A stretch of 64,000 nucleotides of DNA from positions 248,001 to 312,000 of the forward strand of contig NZ_WHZU01000001.1 in the NCBI RefSeq assembly GCF_010667655.1. Direction: 5' to 3'. Positions 17,243 through 25,851 of this stretch are shown one piece after another. Below the pieces are notes generated by a model, which saw only the letters and a program-made list of their open reading frames with translations, was not told the origin of the DNA and did no database searches. Each line of letters opens with the position of its first letter. Within the stretch, counting starts at the first letter, position 1. A program made the position numbers and the translations under genes. The stretch is from Bifidobacterium saimiriisciurei (GTDB taxonomy: Bacteria > Actinomycetota > Actinomycetes > Actinomycetales > Bifidobacteriaceae).

Positions 17243-18607
17243 CTACAGCAGCGTTGCGGGGTCGAGTTTGGCGAGGTCCTCGGGCGGCAGCACATCGGCG
17301 GCGTGGAGGTACAGCCTCGGGATGCGGTTGCGCAGGCAGGTGAAGATCTCGTAGCTGATGGTGCCGGCGGCGCGGGCCCAGTCGTCGGCGGTGGGCTCGG
17401 CGAACTGTTCGCCGCGGCCGGGGCCGAACAGCACCACGGTGTCGCCCTCGTGCACGTCGAGCTCGTCGGCGGAGCAGGAGCCGTGCAGGTCGACCATGAA
17501 CTGGTCCATGCACACGCGGCCGGAGACGCGGTAGAGCTTCGGGCCCTCGCTGGTCATCACGCGCACGGGTCCGCCGTCCTTCTGCACATGCTTGGCGCCT
17601 TCCATGTCGAATCCGGAGGCGGAGCGGTGGATGCCGTCCGCGTAGCCGATCGGCACGATGGCGGTGGAGGTGTCATCGGGCGTCAGGTACGTGCGGCCGT
17701 AGGAGATGCCGTGGCCGGCCTCGATGTGCTTGACGGTGCCGAGCTGCGCCTGCAGCGTCATGGCGGGCTTGAGCCGCCATGTGGAGGGCGTGCCCATGGC
17801 CGGGTCGGGCTCGTAGCCGTACAGGCCGATGCCCGGACGGGTGAGCTCGAAGTGGATCTCCGGGCGGTTCAGTGTGGCGGCGGTGTTGGCCAGATGGCGG
17901 ATCTCCGGCGCGATGCCGGCCTTCTCCATGCGCGCGGTGAACGCGTTGAAGTGCTCGATCTGCCGGTCGGTGGACGCCACGAACTCGGGGACGTCGGGAG
18001 AGTCGGCCACGGCGAGGTGGCTCCACTGGCCCACGATGTGGAACACGCCTTCATGCGCGTAGGCCACGAACTTCTTCAGCGCCTCGTCGAAGGATTCCTC
18101 GGTGAAGCCGTTGCGACCGAAGCCGGAGTCCACCTTCACGTGCACGCGGGCGGTCTTGCCCACGGCGCGGGCGGCGGCCGCAGCCAGGTCGATGCCGGCC
18201 ATGGAACCGATGGAGATGTCGATGTCGTTCTTGATGAGCTCGCCGAACGGCACGTTCACGCCGTTGTACACCCATGTGAGAATGTGGCAGCGGTCCGGTC
18301 CGATGCCGGCCTTGCGCAGCAGCAGCGCCTCGTGCGACTGCGCGGTGCCGAGCCATGTGGCCCCGCCGGCGAGCGCGGCCAGCGCGGCCGGGATGAGTCC
18401 GTGGCCGTAGGCATCGGCCTTGACCACGCCCATGACGGCGGTGCCGGATTCGGGGCCGCCGCATACGGAGACCAGATGGCGCATGTTGTCGCGCAGGACC
18501 GCCAGGTCCACGATGCACTGCGCCGGGTACTGCTCGCACGCGTTGCGATAGTTGGTTTCGCCGTCTGCTGAAGAGAAAGCCCATTCGGGCGCTGCACTCA
18601 AAGTCAT
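17243..18607 (-). CDS. alr: Alanine racemase
   Basis: A 454-residue PLP enzyme converting L- to D-alanine for peptidoglycan. The PLP lysine is in 'VVKADAYGHG' (~residue 65), the catalytic tyrosine region in 'GISYGRTYL...GYADG', and 'RVCMDQFMVDLHG' forms the second active-site loop. The open frame continues upstream, antisense-free, into sequence overlapping the ABC gene in another frame; that extension is spurious, and the ATG at 18607 begins family-like sequence (~80 residues longer than compact Alr proteins of ~370). No good ribosome binding site is present. It follows the ABC ATPase gene by 44 nt on the same strand. Confidence 0.95.
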   Translation of the reverse strand: MTLSAAPEWAFSSADGETNYRNACEQYPAQCIVDLAVLRDNMRHLVSVCGGPESGTAVMGVVKADAYGHGLIPAALAALAGGATWLGTAQSHEALLLRKAGIGPDRCHILTWVYNGVNVPFGELIKNDIDISIGSMAGIDLAAAAARAVGKTARVHVKVDSGFGRNGFTEESFDEALKKFVAYAHEGVFHIVGQWSHLAVADSPDVPEFVASTDRQIEHFNAFTARMEKAGIAPEIRHLANTAATLNRPEIHFELTRPGIGLYGYEPDPAMGTPSTWRLKPAMTLQAQLGTVKHIEAGHGISYGRTYLTPDDTSTAIVPIGYADGIHRSASGFDMEGAKHVQKDGGPVRVMTSEGPKLYRVSGRVCMDQFMVDLHGSCSADELDVHEGDTVVLFGPGRGEQFAEPTADDWARAAGTISYEIFTCLRNRIPRLYLHAADVLPPEDLAKLDPATLL

Positions 18608-18651
18608 GTGCCCTATTGTGCCGCCGCTATGCGACGGAATCGTGACGAGGC

Positions 18652-19488
18652 TCACTTTTTCGTCATTTCCGCATATTTCCTCGCGATGAGGTCGTTGTAG
18701 AAGTCGACGGCCTCCTTGGCCGGGCCGTCGAACGCCACGCGGTGCTCGTCGAGCACGATCACGCGGTCGATGGCGTAGTCGGGGTTGGTCACGAGGCTCA
18801 GGTCGTGGGTGGCGAAGACCACCTGCTTGTCGTAGCCGAACAGGGCGCGGGCCACGGTGCGCGTGGCGTTTTCGTCGAGGCCCTTGGTGGGCTCGTCGGC
18901 CACGATGGCGGCGGGGTTGATGGCGAGCGCGCCGACGATGGCGAGCAGGTGGCGTTTCTCGCTGTCGAGGCTGGCGGCCTTGTTGCGCGCGTACGGCGTC
19001 AGTCCGAAGTGCGCGAAGAGCGCTCCGACGGTCTCGTGCCGCATGCCTTCGGGCAAGCTGCTTTTCTTCAACGGCTCGGCGACGGCTTCGGCGATGTTCT
19101 CGGCCATGTAGTAGCGCTGGGGAATCTCCTCGCGCCGTACGATGCCGATGACGTCCTTCAACGCCTTGGCGTCGGACTTGCGTGCGGGGTCGAACGCGGT
19201 GTCCTCCCCCGTCACGGGTTCGCCGTCGTCGTCGAGGATGCTCCGGACCACGCTCACCGTGCCGGTGGTGGCCTTGCGCGAGCCGTCGATGAGTTCGAGC
19301 AGCGTGGATTTGCCGGCGCCGTTGAGTCCGATGACGGCAACGCGTTTCTCGTCGATGGTGATGGTCGTCGGTTCGAGGCCGGTCTTGCCGTCCTCGTAGG
19401 TCAGGCCGGCGTCGTCGAGAATGAACGACAGCCGGCGCTTTCGGGTGTCTATGGTCTTCTTGCGGGCGAACAGATCCATCAGTCCCAT
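18652..19488 (-). CDS. Orphan ABC-transporter ATPase, CbiO/BioM-like, with degenerate signature
   Basis: A 278-residue cytosolic ATPase. Walker A is 'VIGLNGAGKSTLLELIDG', Walker B 'AAIVADEPTKGLDE' and the switch His 'FATHDLSLV'. The place of the LSGGQ signature holds 'ASLDSEKRHLLAI', which lacks both glycines, and no obvious Q-loop glutamine is visible. The overall layout resembles energy-coupling-factor ATPases, but no EcfT or S component is adjacent. ATG 19488 follows GGGAGCC; the upstream residues are unlike the family. It precedes alr by 44 nt and may be co-transcribed. Transport substrate unknown. Confidence 0.75.
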   Translation of the reverse strand: MGLMDLFARKKTIDTRKRRLSFILDDAGLTYEDGKTGLEPTTITIDEKRVAVIGLNGAGKSTLLELIDGSRKATTGTVSVVRSILDDDGEPVTGEDTAFDPARKSDAKALKDVIGIVRREEIPQRYYMAENIAEAVAEPLKKSSLPEGMRHETVGALFAHFGLTPYARNKAASLDSEKRHLLAIVGALAINPAAIVADEPTKGLDENATRTVARALFGYDKQVVFATHDLSLVTNPDYAIDRVIVLDEHRVAFDGPAKEAVDFYNDLIARKYAEMTKK

Positions 19489-19577
19489 GATTGGCTCCCA
19501 TCGTTGTGGCTCTTCCTGTATTCTAGGGAGGCCCGGGAACGCCGATGACGGAGCATCCACGGCCGTCGGCATTCACC

Positions 19578-19606
19578 GTCGGCCCGGGACATCGCCCGGG
19601 GCCGAC
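19578..19606. other. GC-rich hairpin in the 316-nt gap before the amino-acid permease
   Basis: GTCGGCCCGGG pairs with CCCGGGGCCGAC (one bulged G) around a 6-nt loop. The rest of the gap (19489-19804), which lies between divergent genes, shows only a weak promoter candidate (TTGCAC about 85 nt before the permease ATG). Confidence 0.35.
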
Positions 19607-19804
19607 GTCCGGCCGCTTCGCAGTCCCGTGGTTCGCACATGGTTCATTCACGATTATCGTCGCGTTCATATACCGTTGGGACTGACAAAATCAAACAGAT
19701 GTCTTACCATGCGGACATTGCACGTTCAAAACAATTCGTTCGTAACGATTGCTCCCGTAAGATGTTGACGGTTGCAGGAGAGTTTCCATCCCAAGAAGGA
19801 ATTC

Positions 19805-21298
19805 ATGAATAGCCTATTACGCAAAAAAGACGTGTCGAAGATAGTGGCCGAGGCCACGCCGTTGAAGCGCACGATGAAGACGTTCGATCTGACGATGCTC
19901 GGCATCGGCGCGATCATCGGCACCGGCATCTTCGTGCTGACCGGCAAGGGAGCGCTCACCGCGGGCCCGGCGCTGGCGGTCTCGTTCCTGCTCGCCGCCA
20001 TCTGCTGCGGTTTCGCCGGACTGTGCTACGCGGAGTTCGCGTCGATGGCCCCGGTCTCCGGTTCCGCCTACTCGTACGCGTATCTGGCGTTCGGCGAGCT
20101 CATCGCGTTCGTCATCGGATGGAACCTCATTCTCGAATACGCATTGCAGGCGGCGACCGTCTCCGCGGGATGGGCGGGCTATTTCAACAAGCTGCTTGAA
20201 GGGTTCGGATTCCATCTGCCCGTGGAGCTCACGGCCGCATACGGCACCACGCCGGGCGTGACCACGTACTTCAACCTTCCGGGATTCGTCGTGGTGCTGC
20301 TCATCACGTGGGTGCTGTCCGTCGGCATCAACCAGACCAAGCGCGTCAACGACATCATGGTCATCATCAAGCTGGCCATCATCGTGCTGTTCATCATCTG
20401 CACCATCCGCTACATCAACCCGGCCAACTGGAAGCCGTTCTCCCCGTACGGCATCTACACGTTCCAGCCCGGTTCCACCCAGCCGTACGGCATCATCCCG
20501 GCCGCGTCCATCGTGTTCTTCAGCTTCATCGGCTTCGACGCCGTCTCGTCGTCGGCCGAGGAGACCGTCAACCCGAACAAGACGCTGCCGCGGGGCATCC
20601 TCATCTCGCTGGCCATCTCGACCGTCATCTACATCATCATGACGCTGGTGATGACCGGCGTGGTGCCCTACATGGACTTCGCGAAGTTCATCGACGCGCC
20701 CGTCGCCGGCGTGATCCTGGCCACGGGACTCAACTGGCTGGCGGTGATCGTGAACATCGGCGCGCTCGTGGGCATGACCACGGTGATGCTCGTGCAGCTG
20801 TACGGCCAGTCCCGCATCTGCTACGCGATGGCGCGCGACGGCCTGTTCCCGAAGCTGTTCGGCGAGGTGCACAAGAAGTACCTCACGCCGTTCAAGGGCA
20901 CGTGGTTCTTCGGCATCCTCACCGCCATCGCAGGCGGCTTCATCAACATCAACATCCTGTTCGAGCTGGTGAACATCGGCACGCTTTCCGCGTTCATGAT
21001 CGTCTCCGCCGGCGTGCTGTGGATGCGCAAGACCCAGCCGAACGCCCACCGCGGCTTCAAGGCGCCGGGCGTGCCGTTCACGCCGATCCTCTCCATCATC
21101 TTCTGCCTGGTGTTCATCGCCGGCCTGAACTGGGAGACGTGGGTGCGTTTCGCCATCTGGCTGGCCATCGGCCTTGCCGTGTACTTCGGCTTCAGCCGCC
21201 GCAACTCCGTGCTTGGCAAGCAGGCGCAGAAGAAGGCCCGCAAGGCGATCGACGAGGCCATGGCCGCCGCCGAGACCAAGACCGAGACCAAGGAGTAG
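19805..21298 (+). CDS. APC-superfamily amino-acid permease (cationic amino acid transporter type)
   Basis: A 497-residue twelve-helix carrier. The N-terminal 'FDLTMLGIGAIIGTGIFVLTG' is the APC helix-1 GxG substrate motif. 'FIGFDAVSSSAEETVNP' is the helix-6 motif of the YfnA/CAT branch, and 'YGQSRICYAMARDGLFPKL' the loop after helix 8. The C-terminus is Lys/Ala-rich and cytosolic. The ATG at 19805 is preceded by AAGAAGGA, and the TTG 33 nt upstream was rejected. It is transcribed alone and ends at a long palindromic terminator. The branch usually imports cationic or neutral amino acids; the substrate is not resolvable. Confidence 0.9.
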   Translation: MNSLLRKKDVSKIVAEATPLKRTMKTFDLTMLGIGAIIGTGIFVLTGKGALTAGPALAVSFLLAAICCGFAGLCYAEFASMAPVSGSAYSYAYLAFGELIAFVIGWNLILEYALQAATVSAGWAGYFNKLLEGFGFHLPVELTAAYGTTPGVTTYFNLPGFVVVLLITWVLSVGINQTKRVNDIMVIIKLAIIVLFIICTIRYINPANWKPFSPYGIYTFQPGSTQPYGIIPAASIVFFSFIGFDAVSSSAEETVNPNKTLPRGILISLAISTVIYIIMTLVMTGVVPYMDFAKFIDAPVAGVILATGLNWLAVIVNIGALVGMTTVMLVQLYGQSRICYAMARDGLFPKLFGEVHKKYLTPFKGTWFFGILTAIAGGFININILFELVNIGTLSAFMIVSAGVLWMRKTQPNAHRGFKAPGVPFTPILSIIFCLVFIAGLNWETWVRFAIWLAIGLAVYFGFSRRNSVLGKQAQKKARKAIDEAMAAAETKTETKE

Positions 21299-21373
21299 TT
21301 TTCCTGCCGATACTTGGTAAAACCGATTGCAAAGGGGTCGGAAAAGGGTCGTAAACGACCGGTCTGACCAAAT

Positions 21374-21420
21374 TGACAATGGGCGGTTCCGCCGGAATTC
21401 CGCGGAACCGCCCATTGTCA
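21374..21420. terminator. Near-perfect 47-nt palindrome between convergent permease and kinase genes
   Basis: Two 19-nt arms (21374-21392 and 21402-21420, beginning TGACAATGGGCGG) are exact complements, and the 9-nt centre CGGAATTCC is itself palindromic. It is a strong bidirectional terminator candidate. Confidence 0.75.
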
Positions 21421-21442
21421 TATCGGGAACCGACAAGGCCCG

Positions 21443-22966
21443 CTACTGGAGTTCGGAGAGCTCCTTCATGTCGCCCTTGAGGTGCTCGTAGACGGACTTG
21501 TACACGGCGAAGTACCTGCTGTAACGCCTGTGGCCTTCGACCGAGGGTTTGACGGGCTTGTCGAGCACCTGCCACCGCTTGGTCTGCTCGTAGGTGAGCA
21601 GACCGGTGCCGATGCCGGCGAGCATCACGTCGCCCATGTTCGCCTCGACGTCCTCCTTCGGGCAGACGACCGGGTAGCCGGTCACGTCGGCGAAGATCTG
21701 GCGCCACAGCTTCGACTTGGTCACGCCGCCGGCCAGCAGGATGTAGTCGCCCAGATCGTCGGATGTGGCCTCCATGGCGTCACGCAGCGAGTAGGCCACG
21801 GCCTCGAGGAACGCGCGGTAGAGATGCGCCTTGGTGTGCGCCAGCGACAGGCCCACGATGGTGCCCTTGGCGTCGGAATCCCAGATGGGGCTGCGCTCGC
21901 CCATGAAGTACGGCAGCACGACGAGCCCCTCGCTGCCGGCCGGCACCTTTTCGGCGGCCTCGTTGAGCTGGTCGTACACGCTCACGCCGGTGCGGTCCTG
22001 CTCCTCCTTCTCCCACTGGCACAGGGTGTCGCGGAACCATTTGACGATGGCGCCTGCCGTGGCGCCGCCGGCGAAGTTGTAGGAGAGCCTCCTGGCGTCG
22101 TACAGGTACGGCCACACGATCAGGCCCTTGCCCTTGACCGGCTTGTCGGAGATCAGCGCCGCGCACATCGAGGTGCCGATGGCCGCCGCGTACACGCCGG
22201 GCTCGAACACGCCGAGGCCGATGTTGGCGGCGCCGCAGTCGATGCCGGAGGCGATGACCGGCATGCCGGGTTCGAGCCCGAGTTCGGCGGCGATGTCCTC
22301 CTTGAGGCCGCCGACGATGTCGGTCGATTCGACGATGCGCTGCGGCATCATCGAGGCCGGAATGCCCATGTCGTCGAGCAGCTCCTTCGACCAGGTGCGC
22401 GTGTTCATGTCGAAGATGCCGCCGATGTTGCCGGCCGAGGAGTAGTCGATGGCCACTTCGCCGGTCATTTTGTAGATCACGTAGTCGTTCGGAGGCAGGA
22501 ACAGCCTGGTCTTCGCCCAGTTCTCCGGCTCGTGGTTCTTCATCCACAGGATCTTCGTGTAGCCGTAGTACGGGTCGGCGCCGTTCTGGGTGATGCGCAG
22601 CAGCTTCTCCTCGCCGATGTTGTCGAGCACCCACTGCGTCTCCTCGTTGGCGCGACGGTCCATCCAGATCATGCAGGGGCGGACGGGCTCCATGTTCTCG
22701 TCGAGCGGGATGCCGGAGCCTCCGTAAAGGCCGGAGATGGCGATGCCCTTGATGTCGGAGGCGGCGACGCCGGACTTGGCCACGGTGTTCCTGATGGAGT
22801 CGACGGCGCCGCGGTACCACACGTCGGGCCACTGTTCGGCCCACAGGGGCTTGGGGGTGAGCACGTCGTATTCCTGCAGGTCCTGGGCGATGAGCTCGCC
22901 TTCGGTGTTCATAAGGACGGTCTTGGTGCCGGAGGTGCCGATGTCGGTGCCGAGAAGATACTTCAT
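21443..22966 (-). CDS. FGGY-family carbohydrate kinase (pentulokinase, xylulokinase-like)
   Basis: A 507-residue sugar kinase of the FGGY fold. Phosphate 1 motif 'LLGTDIGTSGTKTVLMNTEG' is at the N-terminus; 'IWMDRRANEE' is the substrate loop; 'ASGIDCGAANIGLGV' carries the catalytic Asp; 'ILLAGGVTKSKLWRQIFAD' is the adenosine motif. The usual xylulokinase GQMHG is GLYGGS here, so xylulose specificity should not be assumed. Neighbours are an SDR and a polyol permease of the ribitol/arabitol type, so the likely substrate is a D-pentulose (xylulose or ribulose) made from a pentitol, giving a pentulose 5-phosphate for phosphoketolase. The ATG is preceded by a weak GAGGACA. Confidence 0.8.
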   Translation of the reverse strand: MKYLLGTDIGTSGTKTVLMNTEGELIAQDLQEYDVLTPKPLWAEQWPDVWYRGAVDSIRNTVAKSGVAASDIKGIAISGLYGGSGIPLDENMEPVRPCMIWMDRRANEETQWVLDNIGEEKLLRITQNGADPYYGYTKILWMKNHEPENWAKTRLFLPPNDYVIYKMTGEVAIDYSSAGNIGGIFDMNTRTWSKELLDDMGIPASMMPQRIVESTDIVGGLKEDIAAELGLEPGMPVIASGIDCGAANIGLGVFEPGVYAAAIGTSMCAALISDKPVKGKGLIVWPYLYDARRLSYNFAGGATAGAIVKWFRDTLCQWEKEEQDRTGVSVYDQLNEAAEKVPAGSEGLVVLPYFMGERSPIWDSDAKGTIVGLSLAHTKAHLYRAFLEAVAYSLRDAMEATSDDLGDYILLAGGVTKSKLWRQIFADVTGYPVVCPKEDVEANMGDVMLAGIGTGLLTYEQTKRWQVLDKPVKPSVEGHRRYSRYFAVYKSVYEHLKGDMKELSELQ

Positions 22967-23080
22967 TGTGTCCTCGATTGTCTCGTAGGGTTGGAAATCG
23001 AAATTGTCGCGATGTCTTTATGCCGTTGGCGACGCATCGCGTACCTTGTAGGGGCGCGCCTGCGCCGTTGCAAAAAGAAA

Positions 23081-23250
23081 TCATCCTGAACGGGGTCATG
23101 ACGGCCGGTGCCGGGAATCGGATGTGGTGTGGGAATGATCCCCGGCCTTGGCCCATGTCCTTCGTTCAGGATGACGGGATGGGACTGCGCAGGCCGCCCG
23201 CCCCGTCATATCGAACACGCTGAGAGACAGGATCCATTCGATATGACGGG
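23081..23250. repeat. Two long-range inverted repeats in the kinase-SDR gap
   Basis: In the 311-nt gap, TCATCCTGAACG (23081-23092) is complementary to CGTTCAGGATGA (23163-23174). CCCGTCATATCGAA (23202-23215) is complementary to TTCGATATGACGGG (23237-23250). No gene is visible. They may separate expression of the SDR and kinase or act as mRNA stabilisers. Confidence 0.5.
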
Positions 23251-23277
23251 CGCTGCGGCAGAGCGTCAGGCCACGGA

Positions 23278-24054
23278 TCAGAAGGCGGTGAAGGCGCCGT
23301 CGACCACGAAGTCGGAGCCGGTGGTGAACGTGGAGGTGTCGCCGGCGAGGTAGACGCAGATGGACTGCAGCTCCTCGGGCTTGCCGAGGCGTCCCATCGG
23401 GGCCATGGCGTTCCACTGGGCGATGAGCGGCTTGAGGGATTCGGAGCTCAGGGTCAGGTCGGTGCCGATGTAGCCCGGGGAGATGCAGTTGACGCGAACG
23501 CCGCGCTTGGCCCATTCGATGGCCAGCGACTTGGTCAGCTGGATGACGCCGGCCTTGGAGGCGTTGTAGGAGCACTGCGGCTGCGGCACGTTGACGATGT
23601 GCGCGCTCATCGACGCGGTGTTGATGATGGAGCCGTGGCCCTGCCTGAGCATGACCTTGCCGGCGGCCTGGGCGGTGAGGAAGATGCCGGTGAGGTTGAT
23701 GTTGATGACCTTGGCCCACTGCGCGGGGGTCATCTCCTCGGCGGGGATGTTCATGCAGATGCCGGCGTTGTTGAAGGCGACGTCGAGGCCTCCGAACTCG
23801 TCGACCACCTTGGCGACCATGGCGTCGACCTGTTCGGGCTCGGTCACGTCGCACTTGATGGCGAACGACCTGCCCTCGTGCGCGGCGTCGAGCTCGGCCG
23901 CGGTCTTCGTGGCCTCGTCGATGTCCACATCGACGATCGCCACGTTGGCGCCCGCCTCCATGAAGGCCGTGGCCACGGACTTGCCGATGCCTCGCGCACC
24001 GCCGGTGACGTAGATGTTCTTGCCGTCCAGCCGCATCTTCTCGATGATACCCAT
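23278..24054 (-). CDS. SDR polyol dehydrogenase (pentitol 2-dehydrogenase type)
   Basis: A 258-residue short-chain dehydrogenase: cofactor loop 'VTGGARGIGKSVATAF' (~14), 'FNNAGICMN' (~90), catalytic 'TASMSAH' and 'YNASKAG', and C-terminal 'VVDGAFTAF'. The Asp after beta-2 ('IVDVDID') favours NAD over NADP. ATG 24054 follows AAAGGAG with 5-nt spacing. It lies between a polyol permease and a pentulokinase-like gene on the same strand, so oxidation of a pentitol such as arabitol, ribitol or xylitol to a pentulose is the natural reading. The exact polyol is unknown. Confidence 0.8.
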   Translation of the reverse strand: MGIIEKMRLDGKNIYVTGGARGIGKSVATAFMEAGANVAIVDVDIDEATKTAAELDAAHEGRSFAIKCDVTEPEQVDAMVAKVVDEFGGLDVAFNNAGICMNIPAEEMTPAQWAKVININLTGIFLTAQAAGKVMLRQGHGSIINTASMSAHIVNVPQPQCSYNASKAGVIQLTKSLAIEWAKRGVRVNCISPGYIGTDLTLSSESLKPLIAQWNAMAPMGRLGKPEELQSICVYLAGDTSTFTTGSDFVVDGAFTAF

Positions 24055-24157
24055 GGTTACTCCTTTGTATTTGTGGTTGTTGGTTGGGTTGGTTGATTGG
24101 GTTGATTGGTTACATTTGCCGTTCGGGGTCTCCCCCGTCATGACCGACTCGCATCGG

Positions 24158-25504
24158 TCAGGCTTGTTTGGTCAGGCTTGCCTCGGCCTCGCGCACCTCG
24201 GCGATGTCGCCGGTGATGGATTCGACCTCGGCGATGCGCTCCTCCTCGCTCAGGCGACGTCCCTTGATGTCGAAGCCGGGCTGCTTGGGGCGGATGAAGA
24301 ACGTCAGGACGAACGCGAAGGCGTACAGGATCGCGTAGGCCCAGCACACTCCGCCGAAGCCGGCGATCGGCATGACGATTGTGGCGATCAGCGGGCCGGC
24401 GAACGTGGTGAGTCCGGCGGCGAGGTTGTAGGCGGAGAGCGCCGCACCCTGCTCGCCGGGGGCGAGCGTGGTCACCACCGCCGTCAGCGGCACGAATGCG
24501 CAGGTGCCGACGCCGACGAGGAAGAAGCCGATCCACATGAGCGGTGCGTTGGCGCCGAAGAACTGCGGCACGTAGTAGACGAACAGGGTGGAGACGGTGA
24601 GCAGCAGGCAGCCGAACCAGCGCACGGGCATCATCCAGCCGAAGCGGTCGCCGAACCAGCCCCAGAACACGTTGGCGAACAGGGTGACGACGAACACGAA
24701 GCCCCAGAAGCGCATCCACGTCTCGGTGGGGAACCAGCCGCCACCGCCGTTGTTCTTCGTGGAGAGGTACAGCGGCATGATGACCGGGAAGCCGTAGAGC
24801 ACGAGGTTGTTGATGACGCGCACGATGGCGGCGAAGGCGACCTGGCGGTTCTTCACCAGGATGGTCGCGCCCTTGGTGAGTTCCCGGATCTGCTCGGCGC
24901 GGTCGAGCCCTTCGGAGGCCCTGCCCTTGGTGTTCGGCACCAGCAGGATGCACATGATCGTGCCGACGATGGCGAACGGCATGGCGCACCAGAAGGTCTT
25001 GTACTCGCCGAGCACGGGGATGATGTAGCTGGGCAGGTAGGCGCCGAACACGCCGATGCCCATGGAGAAGGAGGTCCAGAACCATCCCATGGCGCTGGAG
25101 AGCTTCGCCGGATCGACCGTCTCGGCCATGAGCACGACGAACGAGTAGATGAACAGCGGGTATCCGACGCCTCGCACCGCGTAGACCGCCAGGATGAACG
25201 GGTAGCTTCCCGAGGGAAGCGCCACGCCGAGGAAGACGATCTGTATGACGATCCACCATGTGGCGCCGATCAGCATGAGCCGTTTGGCGCCGAACATCTC
25301 GGCGAGCACGCCGCTGGTCCATGCGGCGGCCGCGGCGAACAGGCCGTACAGGGTGATCAGCAGAGACGCCTGCGTGGCCGCGAATCCGTGGTCGACCATG
25401 TACTTCGAGAGGAACGTCAGCTCGAAGCCGTCGCCCGTCATGAACACCGCGATGGCGAGGAACCCGCCGATCAGTCTGCGCGTGCTGTTTGATAGCTTGC
25501 TCAT
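24158..25504 (-). CDS. MFS polyol permease (RbtT/DalT/CsbX-like)
   Basis: A 448-residue twelve-helix transporter. It matches ribitol and D-arabitol permeases at several landmarks: 'FLAIAVFMTGDGFELTFLSK', 'YPLFIYSFVV', 'MGWFWTSFSMGIGVFGAYLPS', 'NVFWGWFGDRFGWM' and the C-terminal 'KQPGFDIKG'. ATG 25504 follows AAGGAGCGGGG; an upstream in-frame extension has no signals. As first gene of the minus-strand pentitol operon it would import the polyol in symport with protons. The operon promoter and ROK operators lie immediately upstream. Confidence 0.85.
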   Translation of the reverse strand: MSKLSNSTRRLIGGFLAIAVFMTGDGFELTFLSKYMVDHGFAATQASLLITLYGLFAAAAAWTSGVLAEMFGAKRLMLIGATWWIVIQIVFLGVALPSGSYPFILAVYAVRGVGYPLFIYSFVVLMAETVDPAKLSSAMGWFWTSFSMGIGVFGAYLPSYIIPVLGEYKTFWCAMPFAIVGTIMCILLVPNTKGRASEGLDRAEQIRELTKGATILVKNRQVAFAAIVRVINNLVLYGFPVIMPLYLSTKNNGGGGWFPTETWMRFWGFVFVVTLFANVFWGWFGDRFGWMMPVRWFGCLLLTVSTLFVYYVPQFFGANAPLMWIGFFLVGVGTCAFVPLTAVVTTLAPGEQGAALSAYNLAAGLTTFAGPLIATIVMPIAGFGGVCWAYAILYAFAFVLTFFIRPKQPGFDIKGRRLSEEERIAEVESITGDIAEVREAEASLTKQA

Positions 25505-25654
25505 CCCCGCTCCTTGTCCAATGTCGAGGACGCCGCAGTCATTGGGAACGTCATCGTCCACCTCCTTGAAAACCATGCCGTGCACCGATGCACCGCGTTT
25601 GTCGTACGCCGGGCAGGACGTTTGCGTCCGAATCGGCGAAATCACTGCGCTTCA

Positions 25655-25748
25655 CTTTAGTTGACCACTTTTCATTAAGTGGTTGATTAAAGAATACGCA
25701 CGACACCCCGCTTTGTCAATCCACTTTTATTAAAGTGGTCCTTATAAT
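25655..25748. promoter_or_regulatory. Divergent promoters with two ROK-type operators (pentitol cluster)
   Basis: Minus-strand promoter: TTGACA (25719-25714), 17 nt, TATTCT (25696-25691), reading into the permease gene. Operator 1 (25655-25692) is a 16+6+16 palindrome with core ACCACTT-TTCATT-AAGTGGT, covering the transcription start. Operator 2 (25721-25738) is CCACTTT-TATT-AAAGTGG, just upstream of that -35 and overlapping the -35 position of the plus-strand promoter, whose -10 is TATAAT (25743-25748). The arrangement fits repression of both directions by the adjacent ROK protein. Confidence 0.75.
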
Positions 25749-25851
25749 TGTAAAAGGCTTGAAAAACATACGTTTTGAAGAAACCCGGCAACCGCTCACA
25801 CCGCGTGTCGCACACTACACTAAAGAACATCATGCAAGGAGGTTCGACGGC

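Noticed and set aside
18608-19501. An in-frame extension that would make alr encode a 752-residue fusion
   Set aside because: The extra part is a shadow of the ABC ATPase in another frame; family-like Alr sequence begins at the ATG 18607.
23081-23250. Insertion-sequence remnant in the kinase-SDR gap
   Set aside because: There are inverted repeats but no transposase frame and no flanking target duplication that I could find.
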